DNA from: Schistocerca nitens
Taxonomy: Eukaryota; Arthropoda; Insecta; Orthoptera; Acrididae
Assembly (NCBI RefSeq): GCF_023898315.1
Contig: NC_064619.1
Coordinates: 479,177,376 to 479,241,375, forward strand
Reading direction: 5' to 3'
Length of the DNA stretch: 64,000 bases
Shown here: in pieces, positions 21,126-30,217 of the stretch
Numbering within the stretch: position 1 is the stretch's first letter
Layout: every line of letters begins with the position of its first letter
Notes under the pieces: generated by a model
Told to the model about the DNA's origin: nothing
Seen by the model: only the letters and a program-made list of their open reading frames with translations
Databases searched by the model: none
Position numbers and translations under genes: made by a program

Positions 21126-21929
21126 GGGTCAAAATCTTACCGGATTAACGGAACTTAATTACCCAAATGGGGCACTGTTAACTGGACCGCTAGTGTTCGC
21201 TTACGACGCCCGTAGGCAATTTTATAGTCGTTACATCAGTCAGGGAAGCAACAACTTCCAATGCAAATAAAACTCAGTTTCGACCTCCGTGGTCACTGAC
21301 AGAAACGACGGTCTAGAACATATGACACAATTAATTTCAGGCCTGAATGACAAGATAAGCAGACACCGAACAAGTTGCAATTAAAAGAAATTTTAAAACG
21401 CATCGTATACGGCATTCAGATAATGTCAAACAATGGCACCAAAAGGTAAATTTGAACTTCAGACAGAGTGATAGAGAACTGCAGGCGATCCAGCGTAGAA
21501 GCAACAACTTCAATGGCGGAGCAGGTGTGTCAGTCTAATAGCGAGCACCTTAGCCCCAAAGGGCAGAACAGACGGCACCATAAATTGAACAGAACTCCAA
21601 AACCCACATTAGCAACTATGCCTCCTTAATGAAGGAGACCGAAGTATTGCCAACCAGCAAAACTATATCGACCAACGGCTGCTTAGACAATCGTGAACAG
21701 CTCACCGTACTCACATGTACCTCTTGTCTTTCTATCCCTTATGGCGACCGACTGACTGCTCATGTGGTCAACAACCCGCTCCAAGGAACTACATCGAAAG
21801 ACTGAACTAACGGGTGACGGAGGGCCACCCAACGACTAGACAGAGACGACTAGACATAGAACGGTCCGACACGACTCAGACCTATGGAGGGATTTCTGCA
21901 CGTGTCCACTCCAAGCGTTCTCTGCTACC
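21126..21929. other. unassigned stretch
   Basis: No domain or repeat structure is recognised. It may be untranslated sequence of the retroelement remnant that follows on the minus strand. Confidence 0.35.
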
Positions 21930-22500
21930 CTAAGAGCCGCTTCCTGCATGTTGTGCACACGTACCTATTACGGAGGTCCTAAAATTCTCCGCCCGATAAC
22001 GGAGGTCTAGAAATCTGCAGCCAGAATTGTTACAGAATCGTCTAAGCATCTGATTTAAGGCTTCTACTCTGCTCCAAACCAGAGGAACGTGATCGGTTCT
22101 GAGAACGATGCAGCAAAACGATAAACTCTGCATCCTTCCCAAGTTCGAGGCTAGCTGTCTTCACCGAATCAGCCGTCTGTACGAAGCGAGGATGGCCGCT
22201 GAACCCATGTGGCGGCTGTCATTTTTGCCGACAAGAGCCAAGAATTGCATCTAAGTGCACGTAAGCGTTCTCAGTCGTTGCTGGCAGAAACTCCTCCACA
22301 TCCTGTAATATATACCCCGGCATGCAAACAGGACACTGGCCTCCTTTACCGATCTGCCTACTATTTCCTCTGAGGGGCTCCATCACCCCTCTAACACTGG
22401 AGCTCCCAATGACATGACATTCCGTCCTCTGTGCTTGTCCAGTCCCCTCCTGAAGATCGGCCACGTTCTCAGCAGGCGAGGCGTCTCGTGCTGGCACAGA
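21930..22500 (-). pseudogene. candidate LINE ORF1 remnant (SGNH/esterase-like)
   Basis: Minus-strand frames contain WSRVEALNQMLRRFCNNSGC followed by RFLDLRYR, a pattern I associate with the esterase (SGNH)-like domain of some LINE ORF1 proteins. Upstream is a Cys pair (QCPVCMPGYI) and an acidic stretch. Several frameshifts separate the pieces and no RT follows nearby. Placement is tentative. Confidence 0.3.
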
Positions 22501-24298
22501 TGTACTTTCAGCAATAAGTAGACCGTTTTTAAGACATAAGTTTTATCTTCAAATCGTAGTGAGTTAAAGGAAGAGTCACGGCAGTCACAGCAGATTATTT
22601 GAAAGACTTTACACAAACTCACTTCAGGGACATAAGCTACATACTGGGAAGATTTTGGACGAAACAAATTTTCCTAATACGGGACTGTATCGAAAAATAA
22701 ATGAATTTGAAATAAAAAACCACAGTCTCCAATTGCAATGCCTAGTAATTTTCAACTTGTTCGCGTAATGACCCATGCGGAACAGTAATATATTGTCTGT
22801 GGCAATGAGATTGGAATTCTAAACACCAAGCGTGTGAAGCATAACTTGTACCCTTCGCGTATAATGCCCTAAGATGCATATATAGAGGCAGTTAGGTGGA
22901 TTTTGAGTGCCATTATACAGACAAAAGTTTGACGATGGAAGCCTCCAGCATTAATTTCCGTGATAACCAATACCTTGTTATTCGGCGAGGCTCCCTCACG
23001 AGATATTCTGGCCCTTTGTCCAGACGCTGCATCTCCAGCGGAGCTCCTTTTTGTCCGAGAAGGAACACGGAAAGCACCGCTAAAGAAGGGAATGCTCACT
23101 TTGTCTTCCTTAAGGCGGCAAAGGAAGAGCGGGCGAAGGTTGCAGTGCCCCCGCAGGTAGGATTCAGCGGATTTGCAACTGAGAGACCGAGGGAGCAAGA
23201 GAGAGAGAGAGAGAGAGACGATAAGGAGAAGGAGAAAGAAATACGCACGCACAAATACACGCTGTCTAAAGGATTAGTGGTGGTTGGGGGAGGGGGTTAA
23301 ACAGAGTTTACGCTCCTAAGAATACGAGCTCCTTGTGAATTTTTTTTCCGTTCATAAATATTCAAACCCGGCACCTGGACCGCTCTCTCCTTACCTCTCT
23401 GCCTTCTAGGTCAGTTTTATTTCAGAATATTTTTTACTTTCGTTCCACGTGGAAGAGGTAAAATTCTTCGCTACAGACGAGCTCTTCCTTTATTTTCTAA
23501 TCTCCTTTCCACCTCACTTCTAAGTAAAGCAGTCACCGTCTAACGGCAGCTGTCCTTTCTTTTCTTGTCTTTTATTGTATTTTAGTATGATCTCAGAAAA
23601 TCTCTGCACTGAAAACTTGTAGATAACATTACTTCTTCTTCCGCCTAGAGTGCCATCTTTGGAAGCAGACCTTTTGAAATTGTACTCACGAGAACTAAGA
23701 CTACGACACTGAATGATGGAAAGGTTTAACCAGTTTATACCAATAAGTCATAAAAATACATATGATGTGCACCTCATAATCGGCCAGGTATATTCGAAAT
23801 ATGTAATATCAACACTGTTTCAAGCAGAGCTGAAGTAACGAGTAATACCATTGCCACTGTGCGTCTGCACATTTTTGAGGCCAATCCATTAAAATCCGAT
23901 CAATTTCTTCAATTGATGTTTCGGCCATAGACTTTTCGGTCGTCTTTTGAGTAAACTGTAGGCTGTAGTGCACTCAGTACACGGCGAAAAGAAGTATCAT
24001 CTACAAGAAAATTGCTGAAAGCTCCTCAAGGAATTGTAAGTTAAGGAAAAGCGTTAAAGATTTCTCTCCATGGAAGAGTGCTTCGGGGAGTGACTTGTTT
24101 ATGAGAGATGATTTAAAAAATAATATCATAAGAAATCATGTGGGAGTAGCTGAAACTATAGAGTGTACTAAAGAACGATTCATTTTCATGAACACATTAA
24201 TGTAATCAATTCTTCTTTCTTAGATCTTTCAGATGCTCTCTGTTGAAGAAATAATAGCTATTGTTCCCCGAAGCCTTGGTGGTCAGATTTGTAGAAAG
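22501..24298. other. unassigned stretch with GA microsatellite
   Basis: A (GA)n run lies at 23198-23217. An ORF of 134 codons spans it but shows no known domain and is matched by an equally open antisense frame, so I do not call a gene. Confidence 0.35.
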
Positions 24299-24310
24299 TC
24301 ATGATTACCG

Positions 24311-24499
24311 CCGGCCGCGGTGGTCTAGTGGTTCTAGGCGCGCAGTCCGGAACCGCGCGACTGCTACGGTCGCAGGTTCGAATCCTGCCTCGGGCATGGA
24401 TGTGTGTGATGTCCTTAGGTTAGGTAGGTTTAAGTAGTTCTAAGTTCTAGGGGACTGATGACCACAGATGTTAAGTCCCATAGTGCTCAGAGCCATTTT
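24311..24499 (+). repeat. SINE A copy 2 with 12-bp duplication
   Basis: Head CCGGCCGCGGTGGTCTAGTG, B box GGTTCGAATCC (about 24377-24387), conserved body and a CCATTTTT tail. It is flanked by the perfect duplication TCATGATTACCG at 24299-24310 and 24500-24511, so both ends are intact and the insertion is fairly recent. Confidence 0.95.
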
Positions 24500-24511
24500 T
24501 CATGATTACCG

Positions 24512-25668
24512 TTAAGAGCTGGTGATAAAATGTATATATTTAACACACGCCAACGTCAGATGCTCACATAAAATCATTTACAACGCGTGAGTTGGAATCC
24601 ACCTCCGCTCACGAAATAAGTGCCGGAGCTGTTTGATAATGGACGATGTAATTCTCCCAGGCTGGTTTTGAGAGCAGCGCAGCGACAGATGCGGGCCGAT
24701 GGAAATGTAGATTGCATATCACGATTTGGTAATCTCTCCATGCTGTGCAATTAGTTAAAATTTTCGGACTTCTGCTTCGAATGACTGCAGGTTCAGGTTT
24801 GTACAATTAGCGAAATAGAGATACTGAAAATTTTTAACACAGTCATGCCAATGATGGGTCGGTGCCACGTTGAAATGTTGGATCTCTCTCACAAAAGGCT
24901 GACTGAGTTTGATAGCCAGTTAGCTGAATATGTTACAAATTTCTCAGAGTTACAGAGAACGAGGCTTACATGGCGAGATCAGATTGGCAAAACGATAAAA
25001 GTGAACAGCCAGGCATCTCCTAGCTACCCCGGGACCTCGCTTATTTGTACAGGTAATGTAAATGTTAACATACGGATTCATTGGTCCAGAATCGTTACAC
25101 AGAATTTTATACACTAAAAATAATTTTTAGAAAGCTGTACTACAATACTTCCTAAATAAATATGAAACAATTTGTTTCTTTATTGTGAGTAGTCGTTCAA
25201 CTAATAGAAAAGAAAAAAAAAAACAAAAACGGATGTATAGATTTTTACATGCTCGACGAGAGCAGACCAGTAAATGTATGGTTGGTTAGTTATCAGTTTC
25301 CTGGCACTGGCTTGTCCCTATGTATGCGTCAGCATGATATGTGCGCAACACTATTCTTCTGTGGGTAACAGTAAAGTTCAGACACTTGTTGCTTTTACGT
25401 GCTCAACGCAATGTAGGTCGCAAGTCCAGTGGAGGAGTGACGTCATATGTGGGTTGCATGACGTCACGGGGCCTCTACAGGCCAGCCTGTACAATCTTCC
25501 TCAGCGCACCCGACGGTCTACTTACACAGCACTCTTATTGCTTCTCACTCCATTGTCTGCTCGCAAAGTTGCAGCAGTGCTGAAGCTCCGCGATTCATGA
25601 AATATTTGTACCACGCTACCAGTAAGTTGGAAGAGATGCACGACTACGGTGCCTACAGATTTAAAATA
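24512..25668. other. unassigned stretch
   Basis: An ORF at 25274-25600 has a hydrophobic start (WLVISFLALACPYVCVSM) but no domain and no supporting context, so it is not called. Confidence 0.35.
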
Positions 25669-26397
25669 TACAGGGTGTTCAGAAATTACTGTTAGAACCT
25701 GTGGGACTTGCAGAGGGGAGTGAATACATAATATTTTGAATAGGAACCCAAGTCGGTAAACGTATCGTTTCCGTGGTACAGCAGTTTGAAAACCTGTTTG
25801 CTTAGTGGGTGTCATAGTGGGGGTTCAGCTGATGTCATTTGACGTCTGTCATACCTCTCTGGCCTGGTTCGAGCCTCTTTCACGTGTCTGTAAGTGTTAG
25901 AGCAATATAGTTGAGTACATGTTTGCGGAATACACTGACATGGTCCTCCTGAATGGCGAATCTCACGGTAATAGCTGTACGTTGCCTTTATCAAGAGCGT
26001 TCTCCACTACATCCTATTCCGTCGCATATCCTTTTCGCAACTAATACGCAACGGTTCCGAGAAAGGGTACTTTCACCATCAGCTGGCGTGACTGTGTTGC
26101 TCCAGGGAGACGCTGCACACCCAAATTGGAAGAGTCCGTACTGCATCATGTTGAAGAGAACCCGTCAACGAGTACACGAGCGATTTCATTGGCTATTAAT
26201 GAGTGGAATTGTAAAACAAGTGATGTACTGGGCCACGCCTAATCAATTACTTGTAAAAGTGATCACGTTACAACATGTGTTCAAACGGTTGTCGCACGCC
26301 CGTTTCCCGACATGGGTTACAATTCAAAACTTTATTTACTCACTCCCCTCTACATGTCCTAGAAGTTCGAAAAAGGGATTTCCGAGCATCTTGTGTA
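25669..26397 (+). mobile_element. internally deleted DUF4817-type transposon
   Basis: Left end TACAGGGTGTTCAGAAATTA; the right end, inverted, reads TACACAAGATGCTCGGAAAT, with a stronger match further in (GAGGGGAGTGA on both). TA precedes the left end. At about 730 bases it lacks the catalytic core. Imperfect ends indicate age. Confidence 0.7.
25919..26397 (+). pseudogene. DUF4817 N-terminal transposase remnant
   Basis: From ATG 25919 the peptide MFAEYTDMVLLNGESHGN matches the start of DUF4817 transposases. One frame over, LYQERSPLHPIPSHILFATN continues the same module, so there is a frameshift near 25975. After the HTH the sequence runs into the right terminal repeat; no DDE block is present. 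Confidence 0.65.
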
Positions 26398-26547
26398 AAT
26401 ACATAGGCAATAAAGTTTGAATTTCTTTGGTACTGACAAAGAGTAACATGAGTTCACAATGTTAAAACTATGTACAATATAAATTATTCGTTTTCATTTG
26501 ATTTTACTTAAGTGGAGAGACTTGGACATTGCCCAATTCAGATCAAA

Positions 26548-26742
26548 TGGTTCAAATGGCTCTGAGCACTATGCTACTTAACTTCTGAGGTCATCAGTCG
26601 CCTAGAACTTAGAACTAATTAAACCTAACTAACCTAAGGACATCACACACAGCCATGCCCGAGGCAGGATTCGAACCTGCGACCGTAGCGGTCGCTCGGT
26701 TCCAGACTGTAGCGCCTAGAACCGCACGGCCACCCCGGCCGG
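26548..26742 (-). repeat. SINE A copy 3 with 14-bp duplication
   Basis: Minus orientation with head near 26742 (CCGGCCGGGGTGGCCGTGCG) and tail at 26548. Perfect duplication CAATTCAGATCAAA at 26534-26547 and 26743-26756. Confidence 0.95.
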
Positions 26743-26873
26743 CAATTCAGATCAAATTGAATGTTAGTTTTCTCCTTTTTTTATCGTTGTAGTTCGCTGC
26801 TTACCTACAAAAGTTAACATTGATAAGTTCACATGAATATTATCGTGTCCTTGTCTTGTTTACATATACACGT

Positions 26874-27604
26874 TGAAAGGTGGCTACACTGAGCCACAGC
26901 GCCAGAGATCGCTAGAGAGCATTGTTCCGCCGCCTCCACGGGCTGTCATTATTGAGATGTGCTAGAGGTCACTGCTTGGGGAGAGCTGGTAGTAGTCAGT
27001 TGGTGTTCAGATGTGCTAGTAGGGAGTGCTTGCTGAGATGTGATACTGAAAAGTTCTTGTTGAGATGTGGTAATAGCGAGGCGGTGTGGAGCTATATTTT
27101 AATTATGAGAGTGATTTTGGTCAATATATGAAGGTAACGAAACTTGATTTATTTTTCATTATTTCCATGTTTTAAATAATGTGTCATTACAGGTTCAGTC
27201 AACTAAGCATCTGGCTTGTGTTCTTGGATTAGAGTGTAATTGTGGATCTCTTGAGTAATTATGGTATTTGTATTTTCTTTAATTAATTCAGTATAAATGT
27301 TATTTAAAAATTCTTTTGTTGTTGAAGAAGAACCGTGCCAGATGCGTACGTTGAGTCACACTCCCACACACAGAACAGTTACTCTTGTGCTTGTTGTTGC
27401 GTTGGTTTTATAGTTGCTGGGGACTTAATTAATTAACTGTGTTAATGAAAATTTCCATTTCATTCTTTGTTATTGTTCTAAGCAGTCAGATTGCGTAATA
27501 ATAACAGTCAGGGCCAACCGTTACGAGACTTCGTAATCGGACATACAGCTGCTAAATCGAGAAATCAAAATCATTTTCATTACATTTAAATAAGCCCCCA
27601 TGCA
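26874..27604 (+). repeat. 5' LTR of the gypsy element
   Basis: 731 bases, TG...CA ends. The U3 part holds four imperfect copies of a motif around GAGATGTGCTAG (about 26957-27075). A TATA-like box is not obvious. It matches the 3' LTR closely except for a block near 27551-27590. Confidence 0.95.
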
Positions 27605-27606
27605 CG

Positions 27607-27624
27607 TGGCGACCGCTGCTTCGG
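27607..27624 (+). promoter_or_regulatory. primer-binding site, tRNA-Arg-like
   Basis: TGGCGACCGCTGCTTCGG starts two bases after the 5' LTR. TGG is complementary to a tRNA CCA end, and TGGCGACCG resembles the tRNA-Arg sites of mdg1/412-type gypsy elements. The primer identity is inference. Confidence 0.7.
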
Positions 27625-27949
27625 ATCGTCCCTTGGAATTCTTCTGATTGTGTAGACAGTAGTATTGTTGTAGTAATTTGTAGTTTAGTAATTGTAGTCT
27701 ATATTGCATGTGTAGATTTGGTAATTAGCATTCTTCTAATGGTATTTTTCAAAATTTAATTTTTATTGCCTTGTATACGCGTTTGACGATTTAGTGCAAT
27801 TATTTCAATTGTTCGTTAATCGTGTTTGAGGGAAACATTTCGAGTGAATGATTGTTGGAGATAAAGTGTCATTGTGTGCAATTTTCATATAGTGACGAGT
27901 TTTGTATATTTTGTAAATGATTACGCGATCAATGAAAAAGGCATAAAAG
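27625..27949 (+). other. gypsy 5' leader
   Basis: AT-rich untranslated leader between the primer-binding site and gag. It would contain the packaging signal, which I cannot locate from sequence alone. Confidence 0.5.
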
Positions 27950-30133
27950 ATGAATAGTGAGAATAACGAAATTGTTAACATGGCGAACTCGCCAACAGAG
28001 GAAAACAGTATGATGGATAATGAAGTGGAAAACAATGTAATAAGCAAGGAAAATAGTCCGGAACCAGTTCAAAACTTTTCAAAATCAAAAAATTCTCAGA
28101 ATACGAGATTAACGACAGAAGAAATGGAGCAGTTGATGAGTGCTATATTAAATTTGGGAGCACGAATGGAAACACGGTTTGACTCACAAATAGGAACAAT
28201 TAAAACAGAGATTGGAACAATTAAAACAGAGATGGGAACTTTGGGATCTGAATTAAAAACAGTGGGATCACAGTTACGATCTGAAATTAAAACAGAGATG
28301 GAAACAATGGAAACACGGTTAGATTCACGAATAGGGACTTGTTTCAAAAACATGAAAGATGAATTAAAGAAAGAAATCAGAGAAGAAGTACAACCGATTT
28401 TGAATTCTCACAATAATAGATTAATTGCAGTAGAGATTAGACAAAGGGAACAGGATAGAGAACAGGAGGAGAGAGATCGCGTGATAGTACAGAAATTTTC
28501 AGAGTTAAATTTACAATGTGCACACGATAAGGATGAGATATTTGAGAGAATCGAGGAATCCGTACCAAATGACAGAATAAATAATCTAACACAACAATAT
28601 GAACAGTTAACTACCAAATGTGTCAACACTGAAACCCGAGTCGCGACACTTACGGAAGACGTAAATAAACAGAAAGAAAAAATAGGTGACTTATCGGAAA
28701 GAGTTGAAGAGATTTCAGATAAATTGACAAGTCTTAGTTTACATGGGGGAAGAGATTCGGATGATACAGCTCCATTACCATTTGCAGAAACCGAAGAGTA
28801 CCAGAACATAAATAAGCATGTTGAAAATCAGGGAAAATTTAATGAACGTGTTAAAAGGGAAGTTGAGGCATTACGAAAGCAAGTCAAACAAATTGAAGGG
28901 GAAATTGTAGGAAAAGACAGCGAAAGAAATTTGGAATCACAGATAGCAGAGGGGTTTGAAGAAAATAATTTGTTTCATTTACGGGATGCAACAAGAGAGC
29001 GCCAGGCGCGCGAACTTGACAATAATCGACATTGGGACTGGGACAGACGCGGTAGGTCTTTGTCGCCACGAGGCGAAAACTTTGACTATAAACACTTTTT
29101 GACTGTTCGGAAATTTAACATCTTCCGCAATTCTAAGAATGACATACATCCATGTGCATGGTTAGATCAATTTATGTACGCACTCCCACCAAATTGGCCA
29201 CTAAGTCACAAACTGGAATTTATGTGTGGATATTTAGAAAATGAACCGGCGACGCGGATGCGCGCACTCATTAGAGATTGTAATAATCTGAATGATTTTT
29301 ATCATGCATTTCTATCGGCATATTGGTCCGAAAACACGCAAGACAGAGTCAAACACAGTCTTATTATGCAGCGTAATTTCAAACAGTCTGAGTTCCGCAC
29401 GCCAGCGGAATATTTTGAAGACATGATTCGAAAGAATCAGTTCCTGTCCAACCCTTATAGCCCGACTGAATTAATTCGCATTTGTTTAACTAAGCTGCCA
29501 CAATCCATAAGACAAATTGCTTTAGCTGGAAGATGTAAAGACGACATCGAGACTTTTAAGACTTTGTTACAAGAACTTGAGTATGACAACGACGACGGGA
29601 CTTCTTGTAACTTTTTCAGTAACAGTAATTACGATAGATTTTCAGAGAAAAGGGATAGTGATCGGAACGGGCGTTATATGGGTAACTTTGAGAATGACAG
29701 ACGTAACAGACAGGACAATAGATACCAGCCTTATGACAATAACAGACGTTCTAACAGAAATTACACAGACAATTATAATAACGGTAATTCGTACCGGAAT
29801 GATCAATCATACGGAAACAGTAATCGGTATCATCAAGACAGAAATTATTCATACAATAATAGAAACTCTTACTACAGAAATAACCAGGGTAGTAGGTCTA
29901 ACAATAATTTCAGAAGTGACAGTCGAAATTATACAAGAAGTAATTATGCAGACAGACAGGAAAACAGAAATTTTAATAACAGACACAACCAAGAATTTGC
30001 ATCTAACAGACAGGAAGGACCTAATTGGCATCCTCCGCGTGACAGAAATTCAGAGAGACAAGTGGAAATAGTAGAAATTGATCCGCGAAATGTCGGGAAT
30101 AATCAAAGACGTGACGCAAACAATCGACAATGA
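27950..30133 (+). CDS. gag: gypsy Gag polyprotein
   Basis: 727 residues, long for a gypsy Gag. Residues about 50-340 are highly charged and coiled-coil-like, with short repeats such as IGTIKTE (about 80-95) and ETRLDSRIG. Residues about 385-560 look like a Retrotrans_gag capsid (HPCAWLDQFMYALPPNW, then AYWSENTQDRVKHSL). The tail from about 570 is an Arg/Asn/Tyr-rich low-complexity region. I find no CX2CX4HX4C zinc knuckle, so RNA binding probably relies on this tail. Start: ATG 27950 follows the leader and opens the frame; the later ATG at 27980 is an alternative. The frame ends at a single TGA, after which the same frame stays open into pol. Confidence 0.9.
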   Translation: MNSENNEIVNMANSPTEENSMMDNEVENNVISKENSPEPVQNFSKSKNSQNTRLTTEEMEQLMSAILNLGARMETRFDSQIGTIKTEIGTIKTEMGTLGSELKTVGSQLRSEIKTEMETMETRLDSRIGTCFKNMKDELKKEIREEVQPILNSHNNRLIAVEIRQREQDREQEERDRVIVQKFSELNLQCAHDKDEIFERIEESVPNDRINNLTQQYEQLTTKCVNTETRVATLTEDVNKQKEKIGDLSERVEEISDKLTSLSLHGGRDSDDTAPLPFAETEEYQNINKHVENQGKFNERVKREVEALRKQVKQIEGEIVGKDSERNLESQIAEGFEENNLFHLRDATRERQARELDNNRHWDWDRRGRSLSPRGENFDYKHFLTVRKFNIFRNSKNDIHPCAWLDQFMYALPPNWPLSHKLEFMCGYLENEPATRMRALIRDCNNLNDFYHAFLSAYWSENTQDRVKHSLIMQRNFKQSEFRTPAEYFEDMIRKNQFLSNPYSPTELIRICLTKLPQSIRQIALAGRCKDDIETFKTLLQELEYDNDDGTSCNFFSNSNYDRFSEKRDSDRNGRYMGNFENDRRNRQDNRYQPYDNNRRSNRNYTDNYNNGNSYRNDQSYGNSNRYHQDRNYSYNNRNSYYRNNQGSRSNNNFRSDSRNYTRSNYADRQENRNFNNRHNQEFASNRQEGPNWHPPRDRNSERQVEIVEIDPRNVGNNQRRDANNRQ

Positions 30134-30140
30134 CTAGCAG
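30125..30140 (+). promoter_or_regulatory. candidate stop-codon readthrough site between gag and pol
   Basis: The codons are CAA TGA CTA GCA; TGA is at 30131-30133. UGA followed by CUA(G) is a well-known leaky stop context in viral and animal mRNAs. Gag and Pol share the frame (30218 minus 27950 is 756 codons), and the 28 codons between the TGA and the first Pol Met are all open. A readthrough Gag-Pol of about 1850 residues would result. A small UUCG-type hairpin (AGC-TTCG-GCT) lies at about 30138-30147. That this stop is suppressed is inference. Confidence 0.6.
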
Positions 30141-30217
30141 CTTCGGCTTCTGGCAGCAATATAGACGGTTCAGAAAGTAATGACACTACGACTTTACACT
30201 ACGTACGCCTGGAAGAC

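Noticed and set aside
22896-23300. 134-codon ORF spanning a GA microsatellite
   Set aside because: An overlapping antisense ORF of similar length exists, the C-terminal part is microsatellite-encoded, and no domain is visible.
25274-25600. 108-codon ORF with a hydrophobic N-terminus resembling a signal peptide
   Set aside because: No known domain, overlapping frames are equally open, and no promoter, splice or conservation evidence is available. A chance hydrophobic stretch is as likely.
26922-27131. 69-codon ORF present in both gypsy LTRs
   Set aside because: Its presence in both LTRs follows from LTR identity, not from selection. The peptide reflects the U3 repeats and has no domain.
29577-30071. 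164-codon Thr/Ile-rich ORF overlapping gag
   Set aside because: It is a frame shadow of the Asn/Arg-rich gag tail (AT-rich repeats read out of frame).
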